Assembly (NCBI GenBank): GCA_905235905.1
Contig: CAJONO010000104.1
Coordinates: forward strand, 1-40,112
Reading direction: 5' to 3'
Length of the DNA: 40,112 nt
From: an uncultured Prevotella sp.
Lineage (GTDB): Bacteria; Bacteroidota; Bacteroidia; Bacteroidales; Bacteroidaceae
Part shown: positions 23,715 to 32,997 of the stretch, piece by piece
How positions within the stretch are numbered: the first letter of the stretch is position 1
Layout: each line of letters opens with the position of its first letter
The notes under the pieces: model-generated
What the model saw: only the letters and a program-made list of their open reading frames with translations
The model's database searches: none
Told to the model about the DNA's origin: nothing
Made by a program: the position numbers and the translations under genes

Positions 23715-24644
23715 TTAAATTTTTTTACCCAAATGATATTTTAACGATTGGAAGCCCATGAATTCCAGTCTTCCCAGACAACGGACAGATTGAAACACGG
23801 TTTTCAGTTCCTCATAATTTCTATACATCGGTTCTGCCACACTTATCACAAGTCTGTCGTCCTTGACAAGCCACAGGGACTCCTCGTCTCTCGACCCTAA
23901 CTGACCATTGGATTTTTCCAACACATAATAGAATCCATCAAAATCGGATATGGCATAGTATCGAACCTTTAGTGGCCACAACAGTCTTTTCACCTCTACC
24001 TGCCCACGCCATACTGTGATTTTCTTATATGGAAGAAGGAAGACGAGAAGCAGACTGCCAAAGAACAATGCTTCAATTGCGCCTAATATAACCACACCCC
24101 ACCGTATCGGATTGCCTTCTATCAGATCTGAAAGAGAGGTCGCTACACCAACCAGCACGAAGAGCAACATGAAAATAGTTATTCCATACAAGCGCAGCTT
24201 ATTATATTCCGATACGACTTCGGCTTTGTCTCTAACAGAGAAACCATGCCTGTCTTTCACCGCAATAGCCCCTTTTATCTCCTCAAAATTAAGATATAGG
24301 TAAGAAGCTATACTAACCTGCCGTTCTCCATTCTTAACCAATCTGAACACTTCTCTGTTTTTCCCATACTCACTCTGAGCATAGTCAAACTCCGCAAAGC
24401 GGTAGAAATGTTTCCAAAAGGGCAACAGTAAACTTTGTGTTTCCAGCCCATCCGTAACAACGATGATACGCTTTATGGAAGCCAGGTAGAAAGCAGAAAA
24501 AAGTAAAGTAAATGCAATCCAAACAATAAAAAAAGGCAAGATAGCTCCCTTTAATAAGGGAACACCACATAAGGCCAAGACACCAAGTGCTATTTCAATA
24601 AGTGTCTGCCACACATACCTTTTTTTAAATTGAGAGGTTACCAT
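23715..24644 (-). CDS. Membrane protein with duplicated PH-like halves
   Basis: A 309-residue protein I cannot name. Two similar halves each have a pair of hydrophobic segments (LGVLALCGVPLLKGAILPFF and ITIFMLLFVLVGVATSLSDL, among others), then a soluble part like a bacterial PH domain: KRIIVVTDGLETQSLLLPF...FDYAQSEYG and KKITVWRGQVEVKRLLWPL...SDFDGFYYV. The gene is AT-richer than purT and rfbB on either side, which suggests recent acquisition. It sits 6 bp before purT and 7 bp after rfbB. Confidence 0.6.
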   Translation of the reverse strand: MVTSQFKKRYVWQTLIEIALGVLALCGVPLLKGAILPFFIVWIAFTLLFSAFYLASIKRIIVVTDGLETQSLLLPFWKHFYRFAEFDYAQSEYGKNREVFRLVKNGERQVSIASYLYLNFEEIKGAIAVKDRHGFSVRDKAEVVSEYNKLRLYGITIFMLLFVLVGVATSLSDLIEGNPIRWGVVILGAIEALFFGSLLLVFLLPYKKITVWRGQVEVKRLLWPLKVRYYAISDFDGFYYVLEKSNGQLGSRDEESLWLVKDDRLVISVAEPMYRNYEELKTVFQSVRCLGRLEFMGFQSLKYHLGKKI

Positions 24645-24651
24645 CTACTGA

Positions 24652-25788
<1,137 letters not shown>

Positions 25789-25812
25789 ATTGTTTGTTTT
25801 TTTTCCGTTGGT

Positions 25813-25833
25813 TCCGACGGGCAAACCGTCGGA
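25813..25833. repeat. Hairpin in the rfbB leader
   Basis: Perfect 8-bp stem TCCGACGG / CCGTCGGA with loop GCAAA, about 25 bp upstream of the rfbB ATG. The core CGGGCAAACCG nearly equals that of the hairpin inside the aminotransferase gene (CGGGGAAACCG), while the outer arms differ. It could act on translation or be a mobile repeat. Confidence 0.75.
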
Positions 25834-25849
25834 CACGGAACGGGGATTA

Positions 25850-26344
25850 TTATGATATTCCTAATGATATAACTTCACAATCAGTGAATTTATTGCCTTC
25901 GATGGTCAATCTTACGAGCGTACGCTCCTTATGCCACCCCTGAAGGCCTGCGGCACCAGGATTGATGTGCAACAGGCCGAGGGTTTTGTCGTATTTTACC
26001 TTTAATATATGTGAGTGCCCGGCAATAAAGAGTTGTGGCGGACGGGCGAAGAGCGTAGCGCGGATAGAAGGGTCGTAGTTGCCAGGATAGCCGCCGATGT
26101 GCTTGATGAGCACGTCGACATCCTCGCACTTGAAGCGGTTCAATTCGCGATACATTAACCGCAGGTCGCCACCGTCGCAGTTGCCGCAGACGGCGCGGAA
26201 AGGACGGAAAGCAGCGAATTTCTCAGCCACCTCGACCGAACCGATGTCGCCTGCATGCCATATCTCGTCGCAGGGCTCGAAGTAGTGCAGATACTTCTTG
26301 TCCCAATAGCTGTGGGTGTCGCTGATTATGCCGATGCGTTTCAA
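25850..26344 (-). CDS. YfcE/MJ0936-type phosphodiesterase
   Basis: A 164-residue calcineurin-like metallophosphoesterase. Metal-binding motifs: ISDTHSYWD, WHAGDIGS, CGNCDGGD, AGHSHI and HINPGAAG. Members hydrolyse phosphodiesters, but the natural substrate is unclear. No ATG fits: upstream ATGs lie inside the kinase-like gene. The start is probably TTG at 26344 (reads MKRIGIISDTH). The leader consists of heptamers (26347-26367). Confidence 0.85.
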   Translation of the reverse strand: MKRIGIISDTHSYWDKKYLHYFEPCDEIWHAGDIGSVEVAEKFAAFRPFRAVCGNCDGGDLRLMYRELNRFKCEDVDVLIKHIGGYPGNYDPSIRATLFARPPQLFIAGHSHILKVKYDKTLGLLHINPGAAGLQGWHKERTLVRLTIEGNKFTDCEVISLGIS

Positions 26345-26346
26345 GG

Positions 26347-26367
26347 TTGAAAATTTTAAATTGAAAA
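26347..26367. repeat. Three heptamers before the phosphodiesterase gene
   Basis: ttgaaaa, ttttaaa, ttgaaaa in exact 7-bp register, directly before the TTG start. On the other strand they read TTTTCAA, the same TCAA core as the other heptamer tracts of the window. Confidence 0.55.
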
Positions 26368-26376
26368 ATGGGAAAG

Positions 26377-27009
26377 TTATAGGGCGAATTTCTTGCGGAT
26401 GAACTGGGCAATGAACTTCTCGGTTTCCATCAGGCCGAGCACACTGGAGTCTATGCATAGGTCGTAGCTGGTGGCATGGCCCCATTTTTTGCCTGTATAA
26501 TAGTTATAGTAGGCAGCTCGGCGGCTCTCGCCCAGTTCTATGAGTTTCTGAGCTTTCAGCTTTGTCGTTTTCTCCTTGTCCATTACTTGTCCGATACGGA
26601 AGTCGATAGGAGCCGTGATGAAGATGTTGACCACATTCTTGAAATCACGCAGCACATAGTCGGCACAACGTCCCACGAAGACACAGGCACCCTCTTGGGC
26701 GGCTTTGCGGATGGCATCGCTCTGAAATTTGAACAGGCTTTCCTGTGAGAATTTGTTCTGATAGAAATTTGTGCCGCCTCCGCCGGCATTGCTATAGGGA
26801 AGATGTAGGAACGAGCGCAGGAAGCCTTTCTTCTCGTCGTTCTGCTCGAAGAACTCAGGTGCGAAGCCGCTTTCCTTCGCTGCCAGGTTGAGTATCTCGC
26901 GGTCGTAGTAGGTGGCATTGAAGTCGAGTGCCAGCATTCGACCAATATCGTGTCCGCCAGACCCCAGCTGACGACCAACATTAATGATAATATGTCTACT
27001 GTTGTTCAT
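26377..27009 (-). CDS. Cytidylate kinase-like family protein
   Basis: A 210-residue protein of the Cytidylate_kinase2 family. The nucleotide-binding loop is degenerate: INVGRQLGSGGHDIGRMLA. Next come YYDREILNLAAKESG and VFVGRCADYVL, then VFIxxxx-like FITAPIDFRI and a C-terminal YDLCIDSS. The family is widespread in Bacteroidetes and clostridia; substrates are unproven. It overlaps the end of the MATE gene by 14 bp, so translation is probably coupled. Confidence 0.8.
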   Translation of the reverse strand: MNNSRHIIINVGRQLGSGGHDIGRMLALDFNATYYDREILNLAAKESGFAPEFFEQNDEKKGFLRSFLHLPYSNAGGGGTNFYQNKFSQESLFKFQSDAIRKAAQEGACVFVGRCADYVLRDFKNVVNIFITAPIDFRIGQVMDKEKTTKLKAQKLIELGESRRAAYYNYYTGKKWGHATSYDLCIDSSVLGLMETEKFIAQFIRKKFAL

Positions 27010-28351
27010 ATTTCTTGATTTTCCTTATATACCATATTAATATGGGGATAGTCATGGCGAAAGAGCCGAAATCGCTGACGGGCATGGAGTACCACACACC
27101 ATCGAGGCCCCAGAACAGTGGGAATACGTAGGCCATGGGCAGCAACATGAACAGTTGTCGCGATAGCGAGAGGAAGATGCTGATTCTCACCTTGCCAATG
27201 CACTGGAAGAAGTTGGTGATGATGGCTTGAGAGGCTACCACGAAGAACACGAGCATGTCGAGCCGTATGCCCCTTGCCGCCATCTGCATGAGTGTGGCAT
27301 CGTTAGTAAAGATACGGGCTATCTGGCGCGGAAAGAGCATGGAAAGCGTCCAGCCGAGGAGCAAGATGGACGTGCCCACGGCGATGGCTATCCACAGGCA
27401 GCGCATCATGCGGTCGAAGCGATGAGCGCCATAGTTATAGCCGATGATGGGCTGCATGCCCTGCGTGACACCCATCACGAACATGAAGAACATCATGACC
27501 ACCGAGTTGGCTATGGAGTAGGCTCCCACGGCCATGTCGCCGCCGTAATGCACGAACTGGTTGTTCATGAAAATCACGATGACGCACGATGTAGTCTGCA
27601 TCAGGAAGGGTGATATGCCGATGGAAATGATGTTGCGTACAAGGTCACTCCTCAGCTTGTAGATGCCCCGCTTCAGATGCAATAGCTCGCGCTTATCGCT
27701 GAAAATCCACATCTGCCAGCACAAAGCCATCGACTGCGATAGGACAGTGGCCAGGGCAGCCCCCTGTATGCCCCATTGGAACCACCACACAAACATGATG
27801 ACGAGCACAATGTTACAACCCACGGTGAAGAGTGTGGCATACATGGCCTGCTGTGGCTTGCCGGCAGCCCTGAGCACGGCGTTCATTCCAAAGTACATGT
27901 GAGTGACCACGTTGCCCAGCAGAATGACCTGCATGAACTCGCGGGCGTAGGGCAATGTTGCGTCCGAGGCACCGAAGAAGCGTAGGATCGGGTCGAGAAG
28001 AACCAAACAAATCAGCATGAACGAGAGGCCGATGAGAAGGTTGAGCGTCACCGTGTTGCCCAGCAGGTGCTGTGCCGTCTGGTAGTCGCGCTGGCCCAGC
28101 TTCACGCTTATGCACGTCGAGGCTCCCACGCCTACGGCGGCACCAAAGGCTGCACTCAGGTTCATAAACGGAAAGGTGATGCCCAAACCCGCAATTGCCT
28201 CGGGACCCACCACCTGCCCTATGACTGAACGGTCGATAATGTTGTAGAGACTCGAAGCCACCATTGCCACCATTGCTGGCAGTGCATACTGCCACAACAG
28301 CTGTCCCACGGGCTTGGTCCCTAATTCGAGTGTTTTCTTCTTGCTGTCCAT
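26996..28351 (-). CDS. MATE family efflux transporter
   Basis: A 451-residue protein with about 12 membrane segments in two related halves. Family features: GQLLWQYALPAMVAMVASSL, YNIIDRSVIGQVVGPEAIAG, and the matching second half ISIGISPFLMQTTSC...GVTQGMQPIIGYNYGA. MATE proteins export drugs or cations against Na+ or H+. I choose the ATG at 28351; the frame opened at 28363 would use TTG inside the promoter. The -7 box ends only 9 bp before this ATG. It heads the nine-gene minus-strand cluster. Confidence 0.9.
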   Translation of the reverse strand: MDSKKKTLELGTKPVGQLLWQYALPAMVAMVASSLYNIIDRSVIGQVVGPEAIAGLGITFPFMNLSAAFGAAVGVGASTCISVKLGQRDYQTAQHLLGNTVTLNLLIGLSFMLICLVLLDPILRFFGASDATLPYAREFMQVILLGNVVTHMYFGMNAVLRAAGKPQQAMYATLFTVGCNIVLVIMFVWWFQWGIQGAALATVLSQSMALCWQMWIFSDKRELLHLKRGIYKLRSDLVRNIISIGISPFLMQTTSCVIVIFMNNQFVHYGGDMAVGAYSIANSVVMMFFMFVMGVTQGMQPIIGYNYGAHRFDRMMRCLWIAIAVGTSILLLGWTLSMLFPRQIARIFTNDATLMQMAARGIRLDMLVFFVVASQAIITNFFQCIGKVRISIFLSLSRQLFMLLPMAYVFPLFWGLDGVWYSMPVSDFGSFAMTIPILIWYIRKIKKYEQQ

Positions 28352-28359
28352 ATCCGAGT

Positions 28360-28392
28360 GCAAAGGTACGCATATTTTTTGATACCACCAAA
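28360..28392 (-). promoter_or_regulatory. Promoter of the MATE-led cluster
   Basis: Minus strand: -33 TTTG (28389-28392), 20-nt spacer, -7 TACCTTTGC (28360-28368). The start codon follows 8 bp later, so the transcript would be almost leaderless. Confidence 0.75.
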
Positions 28393-28408
28393 AATTCTTT
28401 CGCCACAG

Positions 28409-28440
28409 TTGGTAGTTTCATTTTTTTTCCGTATCTTTGC
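28409..28440 (+). promoter_or_regulatory. Promoter of the subtilase gene
   Basis: -33 TTGG (28409-28412), 19-nt spacer, -7 TATCTTTGC (28432-28440). ATG at 28466. It is divergent from the MATE promoter. Confidence 0.75.
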
Positions 28441-28465
28441 AATTCCAAAACATAAGAACCGAAGA

Positions 28466-29887
28466 ATGAACCGCATCATACTGCTACTACTGCTCCTTGT
28501 GCTATCCTCACTGACGACGCTGCCTGCCGATGCGAAGACACGTTGGCGTGGGCACAAGCAATACGTTTACCGCCTCTACCTGCGCGACAAGCATGGGAGC
28601 GAGTTCTCGCTCGACCGTCCTTCCCATTTCCTTTCTCAGAAAGCCATAAATCGCCGCAAGCGTCAGAAACTGAAAGTCGACTCTACCGACCTGCCTGTAT
28701 CCAAGGCCTATCTGAGCCGTCTCAGCGTGAAGGGCACACGCGTTGTGGGCACCAGCCGTTGGAACAATACCGTGCTCCTTGCTGCCCGCGACACCTCGCT
28801 GCTTCGGCTCATCGGGCAGTTGCCCTTTGTACGCGAGTTCCGCCATGTATGGACATCGCCCGACTCGATCGACGAGATGGTGAAGATACGCTATCATGAG
28901 CAGTTCAACCGCTGGGACTCCTTGCGTAACGACCCCTTGGGCATGGCCCGCACACAGATAGAATTGTTAGGGGGCGACCGTCTTCATGAGGTAGACCTGA
29001 GAGGGCAGGGTATGACCATTGCCGTGCTCGATGGCGGTTTCCAGAATGTGTCGTTGCTTCCTTGTTTCCAAAACACCAATATCGTTGGCACCCGCGATTT
29101 CGTGAGTCCCATTGTCAGCGGGCGTACTGCCGACACCGATGTCAGTGAGTTCAGTCAGGGCATCGATCATGGCACCAAAGTGCTATCGGCCATGGCTGCC
29201 CAGGCACCAGAAGTAATGATGGGCACTGCCCCTGAAGCCAGCTACTGGCTGTTGCGCTGCGAAGATCCGGGTACAGAGATGCCCATCGAGGAGGACTACT
29301 GGGCGATGGCTGCCGAGTTTGCCGACTCAGTAGGGGTCGACATCATCAACTCTTCCTTGGGCTATAATGAGTATGACGAGCCCTTTGCCGATTATCGTCA
29401 GCAAGACCTCGACGGCTATACCGCCCTCATTTCGCGCACTGCCTCCATGCTTGCCCGCAAGGGCATCGTGCTTTGCAACTCGGCTGGTAATTCGGGCCTG
29501 ACTGCCTGGAAGAAAATCACGGTGCCAGCCGATGCCGACGAGATACTGACCGTGGGAGCCGTTAATCAGGAGGGCAAGAACGCGCCTTTTGCCAGCGTGG
29601 GTCCCTCGCAAGACGGTCGCGTGAAGCCCGACGTTGTGGCATTGGGCAGCGGTACGACGCTCATCAGCGGTCGTGGCACATTGGTCCACGACATGGGCAC
29701 TTCGTTCTCTACACCCCTTGTGGCAGGCTTGGTGGCATGCCTCTGGCAGGGACTCCCGCAGAAGAGCGCCCGGCAGATATTGGACTTGGTGCGACAAAGC
29801 GCTTCGCAATATGACGATCCTGACAATATTCTCGGCTTCGGAATACCCGACTTCTGGCAAGCCTACATGATTGGGCAACTACCGTAA
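28466..29887 (+). CDS. S8 family serine protease (subtilase)
   Basis: A 473-residue exported protease. Signal peptide MNRIILLLLLLVLSSLTTLP-ADA. A propeptide-like region (about 30-160) precedes the subtilisin domain. Catalytic triad: Asp189 (IAVLDGG), His235 (IDHGTKV), Ser413 (DMGTSFSTPLVAG). Oxyanion Asn342 (NSAGNSG). It ends right after the protease domain, with no T9SS sorting domain, so it is likely periplasmic or inner/outer membrane associated. The start at 28466 follows the promoter and places the signal peptide. xseA follows 11 bp later. Confidence 0.9.
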   Translation: MNRIILLLLLLVLSSLTTLPADAKTRWRGHKQYVYRLYLRDKHGSEFSLDRPSHFLSQKAINRRKRQKLKVDSTDLPVSKAYLSRLSVKGTRVVGTSRWNNTVLLAARDTSLLRLIGQLPFVREFRHVWTSPDSIDEMVKIRYHEQFNRWDSLRNDPLGMARTQIELLGGDRLHEVDLRGQGMTIAVLDGGFQNVSLLPCFQNTNIVGTRDFVSPIVSGRTADTDVSEFSQGIDHGTKVLSAMAAQAPEVMMGTAPEASYWLLRCEDPGTEMPIEEDYWAMAAEFADSVGVDIINSSLGYNEYDEPFADYRQQDLDGYTALISRTASMLARKGIVLCNSAGNSGLTAWKKITVPADADEILTVGAVNQEGKNAPFASVGPSQDGRVKPDVVALGSGTTLISGRGTLVHDMGTSFSTPLVAGLVACLWQGLPQKSARQILDLVRQSASQYDDPDNILGFGIPDFWQAYMIGQLP

Positions 29888-29898
29888 CAGCAGCAACC

Positions 29899-31224
29899 AT
29901 GCAGGCAACACTGACTCTCTACGAACTCAACAACCTTGTACACGAGGTTATCAGCCGCGAACTCTCCCGTGAATACTGGGTAGAGGCAGAGCTGTCGGAG
30001 GCGCGTGAGAGTCGGGGCCACTGCTACATGGAGCTTATTCAGAAAGACCAGTTCGGAGCCACGCCCGTGGCCCGTGCCTCGGCCAAGTGCTGGCACTCGC
30101 AATGGATGCTCATTCAGCCGCATTTCGAGCGCGTAACAGGTCAGCGGATCCACGCTGGAATGAAAGTGCGACTGAAGGTCTACGCACAGTTCCATGAGGC
30201 TTATGGCTTTTCCTGGATCGTTACCGACATCGACCCCGATTTCACCCTTGGCGACCAAGCCCGCCGACGTCAGGAAATTATTGGCCAACTGAAACAAAAG
30301 GGTGTCTTCGACCTGCAGAAGGAGCTGCAGCTACCCCTTTTCTGTCTAAACATCGCAGTCGTTTCGAGCGAAACGGCAGCTGGCTACGGCGATTTTTGCC
30401 AGCAGCTCCGTGAGAGTGGCTTCGCCTTCAACGTACATCTTTTTCCTGCCATCATGCAGGGCGAACAGGTGGAAGAGAGCATCATTAAGGCCTTGGAACA
30501 GATTTATGAGTTACAGGGTAATCAAGATTCTCAATTCTCAATTCTCAATTCTCAATTCGATGCAGTCGTCATCATCCGAGGCGGAGGCGCCACGGCCGAC
30601 ATGTCGGGTTTCGACACGCTGGCACTGGCTGAGAACGTGGCACAGTTTCCACTGCCCATCATAACGGGCATCGGCCACGACCGCGACGAGTGTGTGCTCG
30701 ACATGGTCTCGTTCCAGCGAGTCAAAACCCCTACGGCTGCAGCTGCTTTCCTCATCGACCACGCCCAGCAGGTGCTCGACCGCATCAATGATTGCGAACA
30801 GCGGATTGCCCACACGGCATTGGCACAACTCTCAGCTCTCAACGCTCAATTCTCAACTCTCAGTTCCCGCATTCCAGCCCTCTTCTCGCTCATGAAGACC
30901 CGTCAGGAGGCACGGTTGGAACAAACAGGACAAAGACTGGCCAGTATCATCGAGAAGCGGATGGAGCGCGAACGTGGCAGATGTTCAATTTTCAATGTTC
31001 AACTATCCATGCAAGCCTCCCATCTTGTCAATGCGCAGCGCCACCGCCTGGAACTGCTACAGCAGCGGGCCGTCTCGCTCGACCCACGGCTGCTGCTGAA
31101 ACGCGGCTACAGCATAACCACCCTCAATGGGCACTTGGTCAGGAAGGCCAGTGACCTAAAAGCGGGCGACGAGATAGAAACCAGGCTGGAACAGGGCACT
31201 GTCAAGTCCATCATCAAAGAATAA
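29899..31224 (+). CDS. xseA: Exodeoxyribonuclease VII large subunit
   Basis: A 441-residue protein. Large subunit of ExoVII, which degrades single-stranded DNA from both ends into oligonucleotides. The N-terminal OB-fold (YWVEAELSEARESRGHCYME) is followed by the nuclease part with AVVSSETAAGYGDF, IRGGGATADMSGFD and TGIGHDRDECVLD, then a helical region and the RGYSITTLNGHLV C-terminus. Odd: three heptamer tracts (30527-30558, 30829-30863, 30983-31003) are read through in frame, giving QDSQFSILNSQFD, LSALNAQFSTLSS and CSIFNVQLSMQ. The small subunit xseB does not follow; hsdM starts 8 bp after the stop. Confidence 0.95.
   Translation: MQATLTLYELNNLVHEVISRELSREYWVEAELSEARESRGHCYMELIQKDQFGATPVARASAKCWHSQWMLIQPHFERVTGQRIHAGMKVRLKVYAQFHEAYGFSWIVTDIDPDFTLGDQARRRQEIIGQLKQKGVFDLQKELQLPLFCLNIAVVSSETAAGYGDFCQQLRESGFAFNVHLFPAIMQGEQVEESIIKALEQIYELQGNQDSQFSILNSQFDAVVIIRGGGATADMSGFDTLALAENVAQFPLPIITGIGHDRDECVLDMVSFQRVKTPTAAAAFLIDHAQQVLDRINDCEQRIAHTALAQLSALNAQFSTLSSRIPALFSLMKTRQEARLEQTGQRLASIIEKRMERERGRCSIFNVQLSMQASHLVNAQRHRLELLQQRAVSLDPRLLLKRGYSITTLNGHLVRKASDLKAGDEIETRLEQGTVKSIIKE
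30527..31003. repeat. Three heptamer tracts inside xseA
   Basis: Tract 1: attctca four and a half times (30527-30558). Tract 2: ctctcag, ctctcaa, cgctcaa, ttctcaa, ctctcag (30829-30863). Tract 3: gttcaat, tttcaat, gttcaac (30983-31003). A one-unit change would shift the xseA frame. Confidence 0.9.
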
Positions 31225-31232
31225 TTTTACAC

Positions 31233-32750
31233 ATGGCAAAGAAAAAAGAACTCATAGAAGATCCTTTGGAAAAGCAGCTGTGGAAGGCTGCCGACAAACT
31301 ACGCAAGAACATTGATGCGGCTGAGTACAAGCATGTGGTACTCGGACTCATCTTCCTGAAATATATCTCTGTATCTTTTGAGAAACTGTATGACGAACTG
31401 GTGAAGTTGAAAGACGAAGGTGCCGACCCAGAGGACAAGGAGGAGTATAAGGCAGAAAACATCTTCTTCGTTCCTGCTAATGCCCGTTGGAACTATTTGG
31501 TGGCACAGGCAAAGAATCCGCTTATCGGCAAATATATCGATGATGCAATGGACGTGATTGAGCGTGAGAACCCATCACTGAAAGGCGTACTGCCTAAAGT
31601 ATTCTCACGTCCCAACCTCGACCCAACGAGTTTAGGCGAACTCATTGACTTGATCGGCAACAGTACGCTGTCGAACGTCAGTACGGGTAGTGCCGATCTT
31701 TTAGGTCACGTCTTCGAATATTTCCTTGGCGAGTTTGCTTTAGCAGAAGGAAAGAAAGGCGGACAGTTCTATACGCCGCGTAGTGTCGTAGAGTTGTTGG
31801 TCAATATGCTGGAGCCGTATAAGGGTCGCGTGTTAGATCCCTGCTGTGGCTCAGGTGGTATGTTTGTGCAGAGCGAGAAGTTTGTCAAAGAACATCAGGG
31901 ACGTATCGACAACATCTCCATCTACGGGCAAGAAAGCAACCAGACCACTTGGCGTCTCTGCAAGATGAACTTGGCCATTCGCGGCATTGATGCCTCTAAC
32001 GTGAAATGGAATACAGAAGGATCTTTCCTCAATGATGCCCATCAGGATGTAAAGGTCGATTATGTCATGGCCAACCCTCCTTTCAACGACAGCGACTGGA
32101 GCGGCGACCTGCTTCGCAACGACAAACGGTGGATTTATGGCGTACCGCCAACGGGAAATGCCAACTTCGCTTGGATTCAGCATTTCGTCTATCATCTGGC
32201 TCCGTCAGGACAGGCGGGCTTCGTTTTAGCCAAAGGCTCTCTGACTTCAAAGACGGGCGGTGAGGGTGATATCCGCAAGGAACTGATTGACAAGGGACTG
32301 ATTGCCTGTATCGTCAATCTCCCTGCCAAACTCTTCCTGAACACCCAGATTCCTGCCTGTCTGTGGTTTGTGACACGCAATCGCACCTGTCAACCTGGCA
32401 AGATTCTCTTTATCGATGCCCGTAACAAAGGCCGATTGATTAACCGTCGTACTCGTGAACTGACTCCCGAGGATATCCGTGAGATAGCCGAAACTTACCA
32501 TCATTGGCGTGACGAGTCTGCCGACTATCAAGACATACCCGGCTTCTGTGCCTCTATTCCCGTCAGTCGGGTAGCCGAACTTGACTACGTCCTCACCCCT
32601 GGCCGTTATGTCGGCTTGCCCGAAGAGGAAGACGATTTCAACTTCACCGAACGCTTCACTGCCCTTAAAGCCGAATTCGAGGCACAATTGAAAGAAGAAG
32701 AAAGGCTGAATAAACTGATATTGGAGAATCTGGAGAAGATACATATATAA
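31233..32750 (+). CDS. hsdM: Type I restriction-modification methyltransferase subunit
   Basis: A 505-residue N6-adenine methyltransferase. The N-terminal HsdM helical domain spans about 10-150 (LEKQLWKAADKLRKNIDAAE). SAM motif I is DPCCGSGGMF (202-211), and the catalytic motif IV is NPPFNDSDW (281-289). QFYTPRSVVELLV is also typical. It methylates one adenine on each strand of the site chosen by HsdS. It starts 8 bp after xseA and may be transcribed from that operon. Other locus members follow on the same strand. Confidence 0.95.
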   Translation: MAKKKELIEDPLEKQLWKAADKLRKNIDAAEYKHVVLGLIFLKYISVSFEKLYDELVKLKDEGADPEDKEEYKAENIFFVPANARWNYLVAQAKNPLIGKYIDDAMDVIERENPSLKGVLPKVFSRPNLDPTSLGELIDLIGNSTLSNVSTGSADLLGHVFEYFLGEFALAEGKKGGQFYTPRSVVELLVNMLEPYKGRVLDPCCGSGGMFVQSEKFVKEHQGRIDNISIYGQESNQTTWRLCKMNLAIRGIDASNVKWNTEGSFLNDAHQDVKVDYVMANPPFNDSDWSGDLLRNDKRWIYGVPPTGNANFAWIQHFVYHLAPSGQAGFVLAKGSLTSKTGGEGDIRKELIDKGLIACIVNLPAKLFLNTQIPACLWFVTRNRTCQPGKILFIDARNKGRLINRRTRELTPEDIREIAETYHHWRDESADYQDIPGFCASIPVSRVAELDYVLTPGRYVGLPEEEDDFNFTERFTALKAEFEAQLKEEERLNKLILENLEKIHI

Positions 32751-32786
32751 TTAAGGTATGCGCTATTTATTTGTTTCACACAATAT

Positions 32787-32885
32787 TGCCCCTACTTGGG
32801 GCAGAAAATGTGCCACAAGCTGTGGCGCAAATTTTAATTCGTCCACAACCTGTGGACGAATTACAGCACCCACAAGTTGTGGGTG
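32787..32885. repeat. Cluster of four hairpins after hsdM
   Basis: TGCCCC-tactt-GGGGCA (32787-32803). Then three in a row that share a core CCACA-nnn-TGTGG but differ in arms: GCCACA-agc-TGTGGC (32812-32826), CGTCCACA-acc-TGTGGACG flanked by AATT on both sides (32836-32862), and CACCCACA-agt-TGTGGGTG (32867-32885). A short frame crosses this (32758-32979) but looks non-coding. Confidence 0.8.
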
Positions 32886-32997
32886 TTCAAACGAACAGGG
32901 ACTTGACATTTCCGAAACACTTTTACGGAAATCACCAATTTTACAGACAGTGTTTAGAAAATTAATAGAGACTAATTAAAGACGTAAAAAAGTTGTT

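Noticed and set aside
32758..32979. 73-codon frame after hsdM
   Set aside because: It runs through four hairpins, has low-complexity Cys/Gly-rich translation and no recognisable family; likely non-coding.
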